Below, one piece after another: positions 10,983-21,560 of a stretch of DNA of 64,000 nucleotides; position 1 is the first letter of the stretch; each line of letters begins with the position of its first letter. Under the pieces are notes generated by a model. That model was not told the DNA's origin. It was given only the letters and a program-made list of their open reading frames with translations, and did not search any database. A program made the translations under genes and the position numbers. Origin of the DNA: Lolium rigidum (taxonomy: Eukaryota > Streptophyta > Magnoliopsida > Poales > Poaceae); assembly GCF_022539505.1 (NCBI RefSeq), contig NC_061508.1, positions 90,933,276 to 90,997,275 of the forward strand, given 5' to 3'.

Positions 10983-11161
10983 TCATCCATGTGTGCTTTC
11001 CAATAACGTTGTTTTCCATCTGTTTATTCTTCCGAGGGCGAATTTTCTCCAAATTTGTGAAACGTGTTCTCATATCTTTGTTGAAAAAAAAAATGTTCTC
11101 ATGCGTTTTAAAAAACATCTCGTACCAATTTGTATTTCTTTCCAGAAAAGGTACCAACTTA

Positions 11162-11255
11162 CTCTCTCCGGACTGTTTTAATCGACGCGGGACTTAGTTT
11201 GGTGTGCGCATGCATCTAGTTTATTCCCGCGTCAATTAAAACAGACCCGAGGTAG
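11162..11255. mobile_element. Stowaway-type MITE (94 bp)
   Basis: The arms CTGTTTTAATCGACGCGGGA and TCCCGCGTCAATTAAAACAG are near-perfect reverse complements. The element starts CTCTCTCCGG, ends CCCGAGGTAG, and is flanked by TA on both sides (11160-11161 and 11256-11257), the Tc1/mariner target duplication. Confidence 0.8.
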
Positions 11256-11628
11256 TACATCTCACTGCCTGATTTTTAGTCTTTGTGGAGAGTTACACTC
11301 AGAAAAGGGGACAAGACAAATATTTCATGGCAAAAACTCTTTTTTGAATACACGAAAAATTTCAAAAACGATTGTTGAGTGTAATTTACAAACTCACAAA
11401 AAAATTCAAAAGGTTTGTTGAGTGTATGTTATCACCAAGATTTAACCGAGTCAGAGGTGGGCCGCAGTCAAGATGGGCTTAAAGAAATATACGTGGAGAA
11501 TTATATGAATCGGCCTGTTGGGTTTAATTGCCCGTGTATCTGTAACATATTAGATCCGTTTTAGTTTAGAGATAGAATCTTAGTCATGCACGGTTTAGTG
11601 CATGCCCACATTAGAAAGTCCCCTGGAC

Positions 11629-11636
11629 TATAAATA
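11629..11636 (+). promoter_or_regulatory. TATA box in the 5' LTR
   Basis: TATAAATA in CCTGGACTATAAATATG; the identical site in the 3' LTR is 17419-17426. It marks the U3/R boundary region of the retroelement and places the hairpins at 11749-11783 within the transcript leader. Confidence 0.65.
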
Positions 11637-11748
11637 TGTACCTAGGGTTTATGGAATAAACAACAACTCACGTTCAACCCCAAAAACAAACCAATCTCGG
11701 CGCATCGCCAACTCCTTCGTCTCGAGGGTTTCTATCGGGTAAGCGACA

Positions 11749-11783
11749 TGCTGCCTAGATCGCATCTTGCGATCTAGGCAGCA
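11749..11783 (+). other. Perfect 16-bp stem-loop in the LTR leader
   Basis: TGCTGCCTAGATCGCA, a 3-nt loop TCT, then TGCGATCTAGGCAGCA. The same hairpin is present in the 3' LTR (about 17538-17572). A second stem follows (CGTTGCTCG near 11803 with CGAGCAACG near 11836) and a third at 12308-12326 (ATCGGCTC-TTT-GAGCCGAT). Placement just after the promoter suggests an RNA structure in the leader; its function is unknown. Confidence 0.75.
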
Positions 11784-12965
11784 CAAGCTCCACGTTGTTC
11801 ATGCGTTGCTCGTATCTGAAGCGCTTTTGATGGCGAGCAACGTAGTTATCATTAGATGTGTTAGGGTTAGCATTGTTCTTCGTTTAAGCATGCTTACGTA
11901 GTGCAACCCTTGCATATCTAGCCGTCCTCACGCCTATCCCGGGTGTGGGGGCGGCACCCCGCTTGATCATTATTTAGTAGATCTGATCCGTTACGATTGC
12001 TCCTTGTTCTACAAGGATTAGTTTAATATCTGCAATAGTTTGGCCTTACAAAGGGGGAGGATCCTGTGGCACGTAGGGTGGCGTTCGCAAGTCCTAAACG
12101 GGATGTTCCTAGGATCAACTTCATGTTGGTTTTACGGCCTTGTTTAGGATCGGCTTACGAGCACCGTGCGTGGCCATCCGGCCCAACTCTGGAGTAGGAT
12201 GATCCGATTATGTGGTGAAAACCCTAAATCGTCGTAGATCTCATTAGCTTCATCTTGATCAAGCGGGACCACCAAGTATTCGTACACCCCGTACGGATCA
12301 TGGGTGGATCGGCTCTTTGAGCCGATTCACGAGGATAACCTGAGAGCCGATCGAGGCTCGTATTTAACGTTTACATGTATGCCCTGCAGAAACTAAGCGA
12401 GGCAATCTCATCACCTTCCCGACCAGGTATAGGTCAGGTGGCACGCCCTTGCACTTCGCAACGCCGCGTGTGACCGAGAAGAGCATTGCGGGCCGTCGCT
12501 CGGAGGGGTCTCGGCCAGCCGCAGCTCTAGGCTCCCCCGGCTCTACGGTGTTGACAAGGCCGCTGCCCGCCGGTGGGTTTTGGCGGTCAACACATTACGG
12601 CACGCCCGGTGGGACAATCGTCTACATCAACCACATCGCCATCTACATACGAGATGGCGGACGGCACGCCGGTCACCTACGAGGATCCGCTCGACGACCT
12701 CAAGAAGCAATACAATGAGATCAAGGCTACCCTCGAAGCCGACCTCATCGGCTCTTTTCGGAGAACCCGTTACGGTGGCATCGGATGGAAGGGGTTCTCA
12801 CCGGAAGGTGCACTCGATGGGATAGACCTTTCTTCCCCGTCGGAGGAACGCACCGGGGGTCGCGGCGGGAGATCAACTACCTGGTGGCTCACTCGCTACA
12901 CCGCCACTCGAGAACTTGGTTAACGTGTCTGGAGCGTGTCGCTCTGCGCGTGATCCGAGGAGATC

Positions 12966-15168
12966 ATGAGCCACCGGTACTCGCCGTCGGGACCAGCTCT
13001 CGGGACGCATCAAGGAGAATTGCCACTCCAGTCCCGTCCACCGCTGCCATTTGCGTTGGCAGCACCTGTTGAAGTGCCGACTACACCGGCATTCCTCGTC
13101 TACGGGATTGGTGGCGACCCCGGTGACTACCGGTTCTTAATGGAGGCGCCTAAGGAGATCCCTCATGGGTACGCATGCATGTATGTGCCGGATTGTGGTG
13201 GCCGGGCACTCACAAACCAGGCCACAACATCGGGGACTCCGGCGAAGACGGGAGGAACGTCGGCGGCGGAGCGGACGTGGTTGACTAAATACGCCACACC
13301 GACGAAACTCCCGAGCCCAGCTCCTGCGGCCGGCTCGGAGCTGGAAAAGCAAACGTGGCAGGCCAAGTACGCCACCCCGGCGAATCTTCGGAGTGCAACT
13401 CCTACGGCCAGCACGGCGGATCAGATCGGTACCATACGCGAGAGACCGGTTCGGCATGTTGCCGAAAAGAAGGGCGGTCGGCTATTCCAAGCCGTACCCG
13501 GACGATTACGAGATGATCCCGCTGCCACCAAAATATCGGCTCCACGACTTCTCCAAATTCGGTGGATCAGATGGCTCCAGCTCCATCGAGCACGTCGGCC
13601 GATATTTGGCTCAACTAGGACCGGCTTCGGTGTCGGATCAGCTACGCGTGAGGCTCTTTTCACGGTCCCTCACGGGATCGGCTTTTGGATGGTACACCTC
13701 TCTACCGGCGAACTCCATCCGAGTCTTGGAAGCAATTGGAAGAACGGTTCCATATGCAATACCATACGAAGCTTCCGAGTCCGGCATTGCCGATCTAGCA
13801 CAACTACGTCGAAGCGCGGGGAAACGGTGACGAGAATACATCCGGCGCTTCGGGAATCTTAGGAACCGATGTTATTCGGTTCGTATAACTGAAAAGGAAG
13901 CGATCGAGTTGGCGGTAGCGGGACTTGCAACACAGCTCAAGGACATGGCCTCCCAAGCGAGATTATCCCTCACCGGCGCACATGGTTCGGAAACTATCGG
14001 CATATGAACGGCGCCACCCCGACCTGTACCAAGACAAGTTCAAACGTGCGGTAGTCATGGTCGATACGGAGGAGGATGAAGTGCTGCGGGAGGCCAAGAG
14101 ATAGCAGTGGCTGAGTGGACGCGGGGAGGAACCCCGTGGCACACGCAAATGGGTAAAGCCGCCGGGGCCGCCCGGGGATTTGATTTTGACGTGACCAAGG
14201 CTGAACAAATCTTCGACCTCCTGCTCAAGGAGAAACAGGTTGACGGTTCTCGAAGGTCTCAAGTTCCCCACGGCGAAAGAGCTAAACGGAAAGCCGTGCC
14301 GCAAATTCCACAACTCGCTTTCCCATGCCACCAACGACTGCCGGGTGTGGCGTCGGCACATCCAAGCGGCGATAGAGAAGGGGCGACTAATTTTCAACCG
14401 AGTACGCCATGAAGGTCGACACCCAACCCTTCCCCGCCGTTAACATGGTAGGAATCACCTACCACGAAGGTTGCCGACCGGGCCCCTCGTTCAGCATCAA
14501 TATGGTAGGGCACGGAAACCACTCGGCAAAGATGGAGATGAGGGCAGGCTGCTCTCACAGCAAGGATACGGATGAGGCCGCTCCATGCGATCGGCTCCGT
14601 CATGATGGCAAGCGCTATGTCACGAGAGGGAGAGGTGAAGAATATAAGATATCGGCGACCCCTCTCGATCACCTCCTCAACAAATATGTTAATCAATATG
14701 GTCAACGCCGGCAACCCTATTACGAGAGAAGATCGTTTGGCTAGAGAAGCCAGAAGATATCGTCGGCAGGATCACGATGAGGAGGAGCATGAGCGCTATG
14801 CCACGGAAGCATCAAGGGAGCAAGACGACAACGCCAGGCATTGGGACTGCCCCTTCTTTAGACACTGCTGGGATTCAGGAATGAGCCGATTGCCCACAAT
14901 CGGCAATTGCCCAGAATGCAATCGAGAAAAGAAGGAGGCAGCCAACGGGTCTGTGTTCGAGCGCTTAGGGCCTCTCCCACCACAAAGCAAACGCGCTGAG
15001 TCACCTCGTTGGGCAGATCTTGAAGATTCGGAAGACGAGGGAGAAGTGGAAGAAGACAGGTACCACCGGCCAAGGTGGTGCCCCGACGGACTCAGCCGTT
15101 CCCGAAGCGCGGGGTTCAGCGATTGCGCGGCTCGGAGGAAGCCGAAAGGTTGTACCTGCATACGCTAA
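12966..15168 (+). pseudogene. Decayed gag polyprotein of the Gypsy element
   Basis: Gag-like sequence is spread over several frames. An N-terminal Pro/Ala-rich part runs from 12966. A retrotransposon gag core follows at about 13393-13830, with YRLHDFSKFGG, SIEHVGRYLAQLG and LFSRSLTGSAFGWYTSLP. The core continues after a frame change (REYIRRFGNLRNRCYS, about 13830-13940). A Cys/His segment (CRKFHNSLSHATNDC) lies near 14290-14340, and a second one (HWDCPFF...CPECNREKK) near 14840-14930. Frameshifts and stops separate these blocks. Gag would package the element's RNA. No protease, reverse transcriptase or integrase follows. Confidence 0.75.
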
Positions 15169-16438
15169 GAAAGGCACGGCCCGATCCGGCTGCAAAGGTT
15201 CAGCGAACCCTGGATGAAGAGGGTCGTCCACGGAAAATGGAGTGGCGCCCTAAACGAGAGGAAAGCCGATGGTGAGACATCGGGCTGGCACAAACATGGT
15301 ACTCGTCTTGCCGACGGAGCGTAGCGCTCCACGACTCTACGGAGCACACAAGGTGGGCGACGGCGGGCGCATCAAGTCGGAGGTTGGGTTGGTTTCATCC
15401 AGCTTGACCAAGTAGCAAGACCAAACCAATGGGCAAACCAGTAGAGGCTGATCCTTGTGATCGGCCCCAAAAATTTACGAAGGGAACTTACAAAACCTGC
15501 AACGAACAAGCAACGTGGAGGCCGATTCCAGCAATCGGCCAAAATTATCCTCACCTACCTCTCTGCCTGGGTTCAACATGTTATCCAACAGAGCCGATAC
15601 CATCAATTTTCTGGACAGAATCGGCTCGGGGGGGCGCCCAGGTATATAGAAATATGAGGGTATACAACAGAAGCGTCATCTTTTGTTGACGGGTATTGAG
15701 ATATGGGGGCCGATGCACAGGTCGGCTGTAAAAAAAAAAAAACAACAAAAAGTGAAAATTCGAAAATTTTCGAACATAGCCGATGCAGCAGAGCATCGAC
15801 TTAAGGACATGAAAGCCGATGCGGGGTCATCGACTCAAGGGAAATTTCTTCAATGACAATGTCAGGAGCAGCATGTCAAGAATCAAGAAACAGCCGATGC
15901 GTAGCCATCAACTCTGGTTGTGCGAGGATTATCCAATCTGTGGGGTTAGTACAGCTGGAACGGAAGATTATCGGCTGTCAGAGGAAGAAAGAGGATTGGC
16001 TGTGGCACATTCTCGCCTTGAGTAAGGACTCGGGGGGCAGCTCGCCTTGAAGGCTTTCCGCTCAGAGAGGCCGATTTGTGTTCAAATCGGCTGACGCTAC
16101 GTAAGGAATTTCCCCGCACACAATCAGGCCCAGGTCTACACAGTTCATGCGCGTATTCCTCGTCTACGTTTTACATCGGGCTGAGACTCGGGGGCAACGG
16201 GCCTGGTAGATTGCTCGTTGAAGGGCCGGTGCGTTGTTATCGGCTCATCACACATTGGCAAAGTGGGCAAATCGGCTCAACCAAACTCGAGAAGAAATCG
16301 GCAAAATCAAAGTGGGGAACAACTCTTCATTGATAAGCGGGATTTCTTACATGAAGAACTCGAATTGCTCTCAAAAGGAAATACGAGGGGATACATTGCC
16401 CCATCTACCACTACTGACCCTATGACGAGAGGTCCTAT

Positions 16439-16942
16439 CTACGGGCCGTCGTTGTCCTCATCATCATCCTCAGAGCTCTCATCGGCACTGCTGCCGATGG
16501 GCTCTTCGTCGCTACTCCCGTAGCCCTCCATGGGGGCCTCATCCCCATCCTCGTCGTCGCTTGCTTGTCGTCGTCCCACCACATGCGAAGGCGCTTCGGC
16601 TGGTGGGTAGCCTTCGAGGGAGTCGTCATCGTCGTCCTCCTCCTCCTCTTCTTCCTCCATCACCCCCTCGGAGGAGGTGAAGTCGTCCCAGGAGAAGCGA
16701 TCGTCATCGCTCTCCTCCTCCGATTCCCCGTCGGCGAGGAAACGGAGGTCGCTTTCCCCGTCCGTCGAGGACTGGTCGTCCTCGGACCAGATGGAGAAGT
16801 CATGATCTGACTCCTCCCCGGCCGCAATGGCGCGGCGGGTATTGGCCGCATGGGCTGCCGCTGGGTTGTGCTCCGGCGTTGGTTCGCGGGACATGGAGGA
16901 CTGGCTGGGGGAGTCCGATGGGGCTGAGGAGGAAGAAGACAT
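16439..16942 (-). CDS. Antisense acidic Ser/Glu/Asp-rich ORF inside the Gypsy element
   Basis: A 167-residue frame on the strand opposite gag starts at 16942 (MSSSSSAPSDSPSQSSMS) and ends 275 bp before the 3' LTR. It is Ser/Pro-rich at the start and then very acidic, with runs of Glu and Asp and repeated SDDE/SSDEE patterns. It has no catalytic motif. I recall similar hypothetical proteins in grass genomes, consistent with an element-carried gene, but could not check. Because it lies entirely within the element it is probably element-encoded or a chance frame in a GAC/GAG-rich tract. Confidence 0.5.
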   Translation of the reverse strand: MSSSSSAPSDSPSQSSMSREPTPEHNPAAAHAANTRRAIAAGEESDHDFSIWSEDDQSSTDGESDLRFLADGESEEESDDDRFSWDDFTSSEGVMEEEEEEEDDDDDSLEGYPPAEAPSHVVGRRQASDDEDGDEAPMEGYGSSDEEPIGSSADESSEDDDEDNDGP

Positions 16943-17216
16943 GATGGTGCGGGAGGGTTTTTGGGCTGCTAATGTGAGGATGCGGGGCAGAAGCTGTTCG
17001 TGGCGGTTAAATAAAAGGGGGATGGTGAAAATTCAATGCCACGGCAGTTTCCGAGGAAGTGGTGTTTGAAAGAAAGAGAAAAGACTGCCAAATCACGCGG
17101 AGAAGTTGAGAAGGCAAGTCATCATGATAACGGATACTGCGACGGTTCTGCCACGACATGACCCAACGAGAGCGTATTGATTTTGGAAATTCCATTTCCA
17201 AAACCAGGGGAGCATG

Positions 17217-18379
17217 TGTTATCACCAAGATTTAACCGAGTCAGAGGTGGGCCGCGATCAAGATGGGCTTAAAGAAATATACGTGGAGAATTATATGAAT
17301 CGGCCTGTTGGGTTTAATTGCCCGTGTATACGTAACATATTAGATCCGTTTTAGTTTAGAGATAGAATCTTAGTCATGCACGGTTTAGTGCATGCCCACA
17401 TTAGAAAGTCCCCTGGACTATAAATATGTACCTAGGGTTTATGGAATAAACAACAACTCACGTTCAACCCCAAAAACAAACCAATCTCGGCGCATCGCCA
17501 ACTCCTTCGTCTCGAGGGTTTCTATCAGGTAAGCGACATGCTGCCTAGATCGCATCTTGCGATCTAGGCAGCACAAGCCCCACGTTGTTCATGCGTTGCT
17601 CGTACTGAAGCGCTTTTGATGGCGAGCAACGTAGTTATCATTAGATGTGTTAGGGTTAGCATTGTTCTTCGTTTAAGCATGCTTACGTAGTGCAACCCTT
17701 GCATATCTAGCCGTCCTCACGCCTATCCCGGGTGTGGGGGCGGCACCCCGCTTGATCATTATTTAGTAGATCTGATCCGTTACGATTGCTCCTTGTTCTA
17801 CAAGGATTAGTTTAATATCTGCAATAGTTTGGCCTTACAAAGGGGGAGGATCTCGTGGCACGTAGGGTGGCGTTCGCAAGTCCTAAACGGGATGTTCCTA
17901 GGATCAACTTCATGTTGGTTTTCGGCCTTGTTTAGGATCGGCTTACGAGCACCGTGCGTGGCCATCCGGCCCAACCTGGAGTAGGATGATCCGATTATGT
18001 GGTGAAAACCCTAAATCGTCGTAGATCTCATTAGCTTCATCTTGATCAAGCAGGACCACCAAGTATTCGTACACCCCGTACGGATCATGGGTGGATCGGC
18101 TCTTTGAGCCGATTCACGGGATAACCTGAGAGCCGATCGAGGCTCGTATTTAACGTTTACATGTATGCCCTGCAGGAAACTAAGCGAGGCAATCTCATCA
18201 CCTTCCTGACCAGGTATAGGTCAGGTGGCACGCCCTTGCACTTCGCAACGCCGCGTGTGACCAGAAGAGCATTGCGGGCCGTCGCTCGGAGGGGTCTCAG
18301 CCAGCCGCAGCTCTAGGCTCCCCCCGGCTCTACAGTGTTGACAAGGCCGCTGCCCGCCGGTGGGTTTTGGCAGTCAACA
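17217..18379 (+). repeat. 3' LTR of the Gypsy element
   Basis: 1163 bp, near-identical to the 5' LTR, ending AGTCAACA and followed by the GTGTA target duplication. All landmarks of the 5' copy (TATA box, hairpins, AGCCGAT palindrome) are kept. Confidence 0.9.
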
Positions 18380-18657
18380 GTGTACTATTTAACATACGGA
18401 AAAATTCAGAAAGGTTCCCAAGTGCATTTGCAAAACAGACGGAAAACCTCAAAATGTTTGTTGTTTAACACACAAAAAATACCCACAACTTTGTCAGGTG
18501 TCAGGAAAAATGGCAAGACAAAGCTTTTGTTGTTGTGACCATTTGTTCCAACCAAACATCAAATGCTACAGATTGTCGACACGTGTCATGCTTGCAGAGT
18601 GGAAAAGAGGGTTTGCCGGTTGTTGCCCTCGGAAAACACTCCTTTTCAATTTTTATA

Positions 18658-18759
18658 CTCCCTCCGATTCATATTAATTGACTTCAATATGGATGTATCT
18701 AGAACTAAATGTGTCTAGATACATCCATATTAGAGTCAATTAATATGAACCGGAGGGAG
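18658..18759. mobile_element. Stowaway MITE (102 bp), complete
   Basis: Begins CTCCCTCCG, ends CGGAGGGAG, with TA on both sides (18656-18657 and 18760-18761). The arms are near-perfect reverse complements, containing TCATATTAATTGACT and AGTCAATTAATATGA. This is the canonical Tc1/mariner-type grass MITE. Confidence 0.92.
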
Positions 18760-18761
18760 TA

Positions 18762-21560
18762 TATTTTTCGCACATCCCTACAATTTAACGCACTTTGAAC
18801 ACTGTAGAACCAAAATAACCACTGGACAGCCATAATATAGCTAGGCACAACCAAAATATAGCAAGCGCACAACCTCATCAAAGTATGTTCACAATGACAG
18901 AGTGCACATAGTTCACCACTACATAAAACAGTTGTTCAAGTGCATAACTACATCGAAAATGAGTTCACGTGTAGGTGGAGTGTTCCATGACAAGCTTCGA
19001 ATCACAAGTTTTGAATCACAAACATATGGAGCTTGGCAAGGAGTCCCATGCATGTCAGCCGCCTCTCCAATGGAGATCATGGCACGAGCGAGCAGCTTCA
19101 TCTCCATGGAAGCGCGCCAGGAGCCCGAAGGATGCTAAAGCATGCCAGTTCGAAGAGGTCCTACTTTGCAATCATATCTTTCTTGAAATCAGTCTCCATT
19201 TCCTTAATCTTTAGCATCAAGTAATGTGACTTTAGTAGAACACCATTTGTATACGTTCTATTCTCAGTCACATGCAAGTGTAACAGTAACTCCTTGCACA
19301 CTGTATGTAACTAGTAAGTGGGCACGTGTAATGCACGTATCATAAATCAACTAATGCATTTTGCATTTGGACAAAATTAGGTCCATCCCAAGATTGAAAG
19401 AAAATTGGAAATGTGTTTTATATCTCGATTTGTGAAAATAACAACTACACGGTACTCCTGTCCAACAACCCAACATGAACCCTGAAAATACACTTTTTTC
19501 AAAATTCGGCAAATTGTCCTCTGGTTGACGGTTCAATCCATACCAAATACATATCATCCATCAAAATATAAGTTTGCAAATCATCAGTAGGACCAAAGAT
19601 GGCCAGACTCAGACATTCTTAACTCCACCTTAAGTTTGAAGGTGTCCACCATATAATATGCTCCCATCAATCTAGAAAGCCCTGCAAACCTGAATTAAAC
19701 CAGAAAAGGCACATCGGCAATCTTCGAATGTATTTCTATGTAATTTAATGAGTGAAAAACATGTAGAAACTCGAACTAAAATATTTCAACACTTGACATG
19801 ATAGTTGCAGATGATGCTCTCAGAAAATGCCAATAACGGCAAGGAAAACATCACATTTTAATGTGCCAGGAAATCATCAATTCTCTTCTATATCAAATGC
19901 AATTATGCCAAGCACAAAGTAATAGAATGATTGTTCGTATGAAGAGAGGATACAAAAATATTAACAAAAAGTATACCCCGCAAGAAAACCCATAGTATCT
20001 CAGGATCCTCGTCCCTCTCTCATTTCTCGTTATAACAAAATGCAACACTGCAGGTTTAAATCCCTTTGCTCGGGAAAATGCCTTAGACATTGAAGAAAAA
20101 AATTGGCATGCAATCATTTAAGAAATTACAGGCACCTACATTATAAACTTTTATTTGCCACCAGGTCAGAAATCTAATATGTTTACGGACCATGAGACAA
20201 GGTATGTATAATAAGTTAGATAAAATATAAGACTATCAACAGTTCATATAAATTAACGCTTCTCATTCTGAATGAAATTTCATTTCCAGCCAGAACATTT
20301 AAAGGCTGATTTGCATCAATAATTATTATTCTCAACTGATGACAAGTGAACATAGACAGCTATACAATAAAACAGTTCCGACAATTATCCTCTTAAAGAT
20401 GAAAGGAAGATGATACCTCACCTTACTATTTGTGTGCTGAAAAGAATATGCCTAACACTCCTATTATTTCTTTTTGGTATTCCCATCCACTTTGGAGTCA
20501 AATAATAGCATAAGATTGGCGCAACTTCCAGATGGAAAGCAAGTAGGATCAAACCTTGAGGCCATGTTCGTGGGCAATTCTTTGCCCAACCCCCTTTGCA
20601 CAACGCAAGTAGGATCAAACCTGAGGCTACATGATGTGAGTATCTCACATTCTGCCAAATCCAAAGTTATAGTGCTGTTATAGAAAACACTGCTGCCAAA
20701 TCGAATGCAAAAAGGACATGGAGGTGCTCATCGCTGCAACCACTTACCATTAAGGTTATCGTTTTATTAGAACTCAAAAAGTATGCATGGTGTCAGCGAT
20801 CTAAATAACCAGCTATATGAGAAAAAATGAACTGGTAAACAGTGGTAAGCACGTTTTTTTCAGCATATAGTAGGAAACAAAGTATAAAATATGTTCTGAA
20901 GTGGTAATCACATGTAGCTATGAGCTGACACGAATGCTAAATATCTCGAGCAAAGTACACAAGATATGCCTTACCTGTTTGTCATTTCCTATACATAGAG
21001 CAAGCCAATTACCGTCAGAAAACCTGTCTAAATTTGTAAATTTGTTCACTAACAGAGGAGGACTTTTTATTCTACAAATAAAATAATATGATAAGGCAAT
21101 AAGTTGAAACCAGACAAAGTAAACACATATGATATATAGACAAAGCCTTTGTAAAGATATATACCTGAAGGAAGGTTTTAAATCACCTGACTACCTCAAG
21201 AAATCATCTATGCATTTGATATCCCTAAAAAAGGTGTGCACATAAAAAATTAGAAATGACCGTGAAGATCAAATGAGAAATGTAGACAATAGCTGAATTA
21301 AATATGAATCACGATGGAAAAATAATCAGCACATTTTTCCTGGGGTTGTGCAGAGGATCACACATCTCGATTGAAGAAATCACAACAATTATCCGTGACT
21401 GGGGTCCTCGTTGGGGATCACGCGCTCGTGCGGGCATGCTACCACGCCGAGTCCACGACGGCGGCTGCGGGGAGGCGACGCATGGCGATGGAGCACCGAA
21501 GGTATGCTGCAGGGTGTCGTCTGTGGGGAGCTTGGATGCTAGAAACATGAACTCGACGAC
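18762..21560. other. About 2.8 kb without recognisable gene
   Basis: AT-rich sequence with only short frames and no conserved motif. A 19-base word (GCAAGTAGGATCAAACCTT or a one-base variant) occurs at about 20538 and 20604. A GC-rich patch at 21400-21500, read on the minus strand, looks like an old exon but is interrupted by stops. It could be a pseudogene remnant or an unclassified element. Confidence 0.4.

Larger units (their letters stand above)
11427..12592 (+). repeat. 5' LTR of the Gypsy element
   Basis: It contains a TATA box (11629-11636, TATAAATA), an AATAAA about 20 bp later, and then the presumed R-U5 leader with strong hairpins. Compared with the 3' LTR it differs by scattered single bases and 1-3 base indels only. 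Confidence 0.9.
11427..18379 (+). mobile_element. Complete non-autonomous Gypsy LTR retrotransposon (6953 bp)
   Basis: The two LTRs (11427-12592, 1166 bp; 17217-18379, 1163 bp) start TGTTATCACC, end GGTCAACA or AGTCAACA and are almost identical. Perfect GTGTA duplications flank the element (11422-11426 and 18380-18384). A purine tract (CCAGGGGAGCA) precedes the right LTR. The 4.6-kb interior has decayed gag and zinc-finger sequence but no recognisable reverse transcriptase, RNase H or integrase, so it depends on a partner for movement. The near-identity of the LTRs implies recent insertion. Confidence 0.9.

Noticed and set aside
13137..13457. 106-codon minus-strand ORF opposite gag
   Set aside because: Antisense shadow of GC-rich gag repeats; unlike the acidic ORF at 16439-16942 it has no distinctive composition or clear start context.
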